Shown one piece after another: positions 61,221 through 64,000 of a DNA stretch of 64,000 nt. A model generated the notes under the pieces. That model worked only from the letters and a program-made list of their open reading frames with translations, searched no databases and was not told the DNA's origin. Every line of letters starts with the position of its first letter. Position 1 is the stretch's first letter. The translations under genes were made by a program, and so were the position numbers. This DNA comes from Klebsiella oxytoca NBRC 105695 (lineage in GTDB: Bacteria > Pseudomonadota > Gammaproteobacteria > Enterobacterales > Enterobacteriaceae), in assembly GCF_001598695.1 (NCBI RefSeq), contig NZ_BCZK01000002.1:434001-498000 (forward strand), read 5' to 3'.

Positions 61221-64000
61221 ATGCTGACATTTTTTATCCGACGCCCGCGCTTTGCGATGGTGATTGCCCTGCTGATGACCTTTGTCGGCGCGGTCTCGCT
61301 AAAGCTGATCCCGGTCGAGCAGTATCCGCAGATTACTCCGCCGGTCATCAACGTTAGCGCCAGCTGGCCTGGCGCCAGCGCGGCGGACGTAGCGGAAGCT
61401 ATTGCCGCGCCGCTGGAGACCCAGCTCAACGGCGTCGATCATATGCTGTACATGGAGTCCACCAGTTCCGATGAGGGGACCTACAGCCTGAGCCTGACCT
61501 TTGCTGCCGGAACCGACGCCGATTTAGCCGCAATCGACGTGCAGAACCGCGTGTCGCAGGCGGTGGCGCAGCTGCCTGCCGACGTGCAGCAGAACGGCGT
61601 ACAGGTGCGAAAGCGGGCGACAAACCTGCTGATGGGGGTGAGTCTCTACTCTCCGCTCGGCACCCTGTCGCCGCTGTTTGTCAGCAACTACGCCAGCACC
61701 CAGGTGCGCGAGGCGCTGGCGCGTCTTCCCGGCGTCGGGGAAGTGCAGATGTTCGGCGCGCGCGACTACAGCATGCGCATCTGGCTGCGCCCCGACCGCA
61801 TGAACGCGCTGAATATCACGACCGACGATATTGCCCTTGCGCTGCGCGAGCAGAACGTGCAGGGCGCGGCGGGGCAGGTAGGCACGCCGCCGGTGTTTAA
61901 CGGCCAGCAGCAAACGCTGACCATCAACGGTATTGGGCGATTAAGCGATGCCGCCGGTTTCGGACAAATTGTGGTTCGCAGCGGCGAACGCGGCCAGCTG
62001 GTACGCCTGTCCGACGTGGCGACTATTGAACTGGGCGCTCGCAGCTACAGCTCCGGCGCGCAGCTCAACGGCAAAGACTCCGCCTATCTCGGCATCTACC
62101 CGACGCCCACCGCTAACTCGCTGCAGGTCGCTACTGCGGTACGCGCCGAGCTGACCCGGCTGCATGCGCGCTTCCCGGCGGATCTCACCTGGGAGGTGAA
62201 GTTTGATACTACCCGCTTTGTTGCGGCGACGATCAAAGAGATCGGCGTGTCGCTGGCGCTGACCCTGCTGGCGGTGGTGGTGGTGGTCTCCCTGTTCCTG
62301 CAGAGCTGGCGGGCGACGCTGATAGTCGCGCTGGCCATCCCGGTGTCGCTTATCGATACCTTCGCGGTGCTCTACGCGCTGGGCTACAGCGCCAATACCC
62401 TGAGTCTGTTTGCGATTATCCTCGCCCTGACGATGGTGGTAGATGACGCTATCGTGGTGGTGGAGAATGTGGAAACAAAAATGGCGGAGGGGCTGGATCG
62501 CGGCGCCGCAACCGCCGAAGCGCTGCGGCAAATCGCCGGGCCGGTGATCGCCACGACCCTGGTGCTGCTGGCGGTGTTCGTGCCGGTGGCAATGCTGCCG
62601 GGGATCGTTGGCGAGCTGTATCGCCAGTTTGCGGTCACCTTATCGACGGCGGTGACGCTGTCGAGCGTGGTGGCGCTGACCCTGACGCCTGCGCTGTGCG
62701 CGCTGCTGCTGCGTCCGCGTCCGGAGCGGCCTGCCGCCATCTGGCGCGGCTTTAACCGCGGCCTGGATACGGTGCGGGACGGCTACGGGCGTCTGGTCGG
62801 GGGCATGAATCGCCGTCCCTGGCTGGCGCTGGCGGCGACGGTAGCCGCGGCAGGGCTGGTGGTATTGAGCTTTACCACAATGCCGAAAGGCTTTCTGCCG
62901 CAGGAAGATCAGGGTTATTTCTTTGCCAGCGTGCAGCTGCCAGAAGCCGCCTCGCTGGAGCGTACCGAGGCGGTGATGGCCCAGGCGCGGGAGCTGCTGT
63001 TGAGGAACCCGGCGGTTGAGGATGTGATTCAGGTGTCCGGTTTTAATATTCTCAACGGCACCAGCGCCTCGAACGGCGGGTTTATCTCCGTGATGCTGAA
63101 AGAGTGGCATCAGCGGCCGCCGCTGGACGCGGTGATGGAAAAACTACAGGGCCAGCTGCTGGGGCTGCCGGAAGCGACGATTATGGCTTTTGCGCCGCCG
63201 ACGCTGCCGGGGCTGGGCAACGCCTCCGGATTTGATTTACGCATTATGGCGCAGGCTGGACAATCGCCGGCGGAGCTGGAGCAGGTCACCCATCAGATCC
63301 TGCGAATGGCCAACCAGCATCCGCAGCTTAGCCGGGTCTTTACCACCTGGAGCAGCAATGTGCCGCAGCTGACGCTCACCGTCGATCGCGACCAGGCGGC
63401 CCGGTTGAACGTACCGGTGGCAAGAATTTTCAGCAGCCTGCAGACCGCGTTTGGCGGCACCCGCGCCGGCGATTTCAGCATCAATAATCGTGTCTACCAC
63501 GTGGTGATGCAAAATGAGATGCAGTGGCGCGAGCGGGCCGAGCAGATTAGCGAGCTTTACGTGCGTAGCGACAGCGGCGAGCGGGTGCGTCTGAGTAATC
63601 TGGTGACGATTACGCCAACGGTTGGCGCGCCGTTTATTCAGCAATATAACCAGTTCCCGTCGGTATCAATAAGCGGTTCGGCGGCTGAAGGCGTCAGCAG
63701 TCGGGCGGCGATGGCGGTGATGGAGCAGATTTTACAATCGAATCTGCCGCACGGTTATGACTATGCCTGGAGCGGCATCTCGTGGCAGGAGCAGCAGACC
63801 GGTAACCAGGCGGTATGGATCGTGCTGGCGGCGGTGGCGATGGCGTGGCTGTTTCTCGTCGCCCAGTATGAGAGCTGGACGCTGCCGGCGAGCGTGATGC
63901 TGTCGGTGCTGTTCGCTATCGGCGGGTCCCTGCTGTGGCTATGGTGGGCCGGTTATGCCAACGATGTGTACGTGCAGATAGGGCTGGTGCTACTGATCGC
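61221..64000 (+). CDS. RND efflux pump inner-membrane subunit (cut by window end)
   Basis: The first 926 residues of an HAE1-type RND transporter (full length usually about 1030-1050). It begins MLTFFIRRPRFAMVIALLM, with VEQYPQITPPVINVSASWPGASA, the porter-domain VQLQPSEV-equivalent segments and LALTMVVDDAIVVVENV in segment 4, carrying the paired aspartates of the proton relay, and FLPQEDQGYFF opening the second half. The GGGAGAGG site precedes the ATG. With the adaptor it forms an efflux operon; a TolC-like outer-membrane gene could follow beyond the window (EefC in Klebsiella). Confidence 0.92.
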   Translation, partial: MLTFFIRRPRFAMVIALLMTFVGAVSLKLIPVEQYPQITPPVINVSASWPGASAADVAEAIAAPLETQLNGVDHMLYMESTSSDEGTYSLSLTFAAGTDADLAAIDVQNRVSQAVAQLPADVQQNGVQVRKRATNLLMGVSLYSPLGTLSPLFVSNYASTQVREALARLPGVGEVQMFGARDYSMRIWLRPDRMNALNITTDDIALALREQNVQGAAGQVGTPPVFNGQQQTLTINGIGRLSDAAGFGQIVVRSGERGQLVRLSDVATIELGARSYSSGAQLNGKDSAYLGIYPTPTANSLQVATAVRAELTRLHARFPADLTWEVKFDTTRFVAATIKEIGVSLALTLLAVVVVVSLFLQSWRATLIVALAIPVSLIDTFAVLYALGYSANTLSLFAIILALTMVVDDAIVVVENVETKMAEGLDRGAATAEALRQIAGPVIATTLVLLAVFVPVAMLPGIVGELYRQFAVTLSTAVTLSSVVALTLTPALCALLLRPRPERPAAIWRGFNRGLDTVRDGYGRLVGGMNRRPWLALAATVAAAGLVVLSFTTMPKGFLPQEDQGYFFASVQLPEAASLERTEAVMAQARELLLRNPAVEDVIQVSGFNILNGTSASNGGFISVMLKEWHQRPPLDAVMEKLQGQLLGLPEATIMAFAPPTLPGLGNASGFDLRIMAQAGQSPAELEQVTHQILRMANQHPQLSRVFTTWSSNVPQLTLTVDRDQAARLNVPVARIFSSLQTAFGGTRAGDFSINNRVYHVVMQNEMQWRERAEQISELYVRSDSGERVRLSNLVTITPTVGAPFIQQYNQFPSVSISGSAAEGVSSRAAMAVMEQILQSNLPHGYDYAWSGISWQEQQTGNQAVWIVLAAVAMAWLFLVAQYESWTLPASVMLSVLFAIGGSLLWLWWAGYANDVYVQIGLVLLI

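Overview
The window is chromosomal DNA from an enterobacterium of the Klebsiella/Raoultella type. The evidence is the scr sucrose operon, the ramR-romA-ramA locus, stb-like and ECP-like fimbriae, a glucoselysine/fructoselysine PTS, and a pheP, ybdG, nfsB, ybdF, ybdJ backbone. These calls come from recognising protein families in the translations; no database search was run. I see no tRNA, rRNA, CRISPR array, insertion sequence or integrase.

Layout. 1-3.0 kb: the sucrose genes scrK-scrY-scrA on the minus strand (scrA cut by the window edge), with three ScrR-type operators. 3.3-4.6 kb: two small exported proteins, one a tandem 11-residue-repeat (LEA-like) protein and one RcnB-like. 4.7-10.7 kb: a five-gene stb-like chaperone-usher fimbrial operon, behind an AT-rich gene-poor stretch of about 1.5 kb. 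12.2-19 kb: M20 amidohydrolase, orphan periplasmic binding protein, aldo/keto reductase, then a Fur-box-preceded pair of a YncE-like lipoprotein and a TonB-dependent siderophore receptor. 19-24 kb: pheP, then an inducible-looking three-gene sugar operon (transporter, isomerase, dehydrogenase) with two identical LacI-type operators. 24-26.5 kb: Exc2-like lipoprotein and a divergent SDR/LysR pair. 26.8-34.3 kb: an ECP (common pilus) type operon flanked on both sides by two paralogous EcpR/LuxR-type regulators that share a four-cysteine N-terminal motif. 35-40.3 kb: a NUDIX gene broken by an in-frame stop, a LacI regulator, ybdG, and a divergent MFS/XRE pair. 40.5-49.1 kb: a DUF2157 membrane protein, then a sigma-54 PTS regulator and the gfrABCDEF-type operon with a consensus -24/-12 promoter. 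49.3-52.7 kb: nfsB, ybdF, ramR, romA, ramA. 52.7-56.8 kb: ferrioxamine-type TonB receptor, divergent exported enterochelin-esterase-like protein, ybdJ. 57-64 kb: an unlisted 36-residue membrane protein, a P-type cation ATPase, and an RND efflux adaptor and pump (pump cut by the window end).

Two themes stand out. First, the genes that sit next to each other in E. coli K-12 (pheP-ybdG-nfsB-ybdF-ybdJ, as I recall it) occur here in the same order and orientation but are pushed apart by three accessory blocks. Second, many accessory blocks carry readable control sites: ScrR, RamR, Fur, sigma-54 and LacI-type operators, plus hairpins between fimbrial subunit and chaperone genes. The most novel-looking signal is the pair of four-cysteine EcpR-like regulators around the pilus operon, which suggests a metal- or redox-responsive switch of pilus expression (inference).
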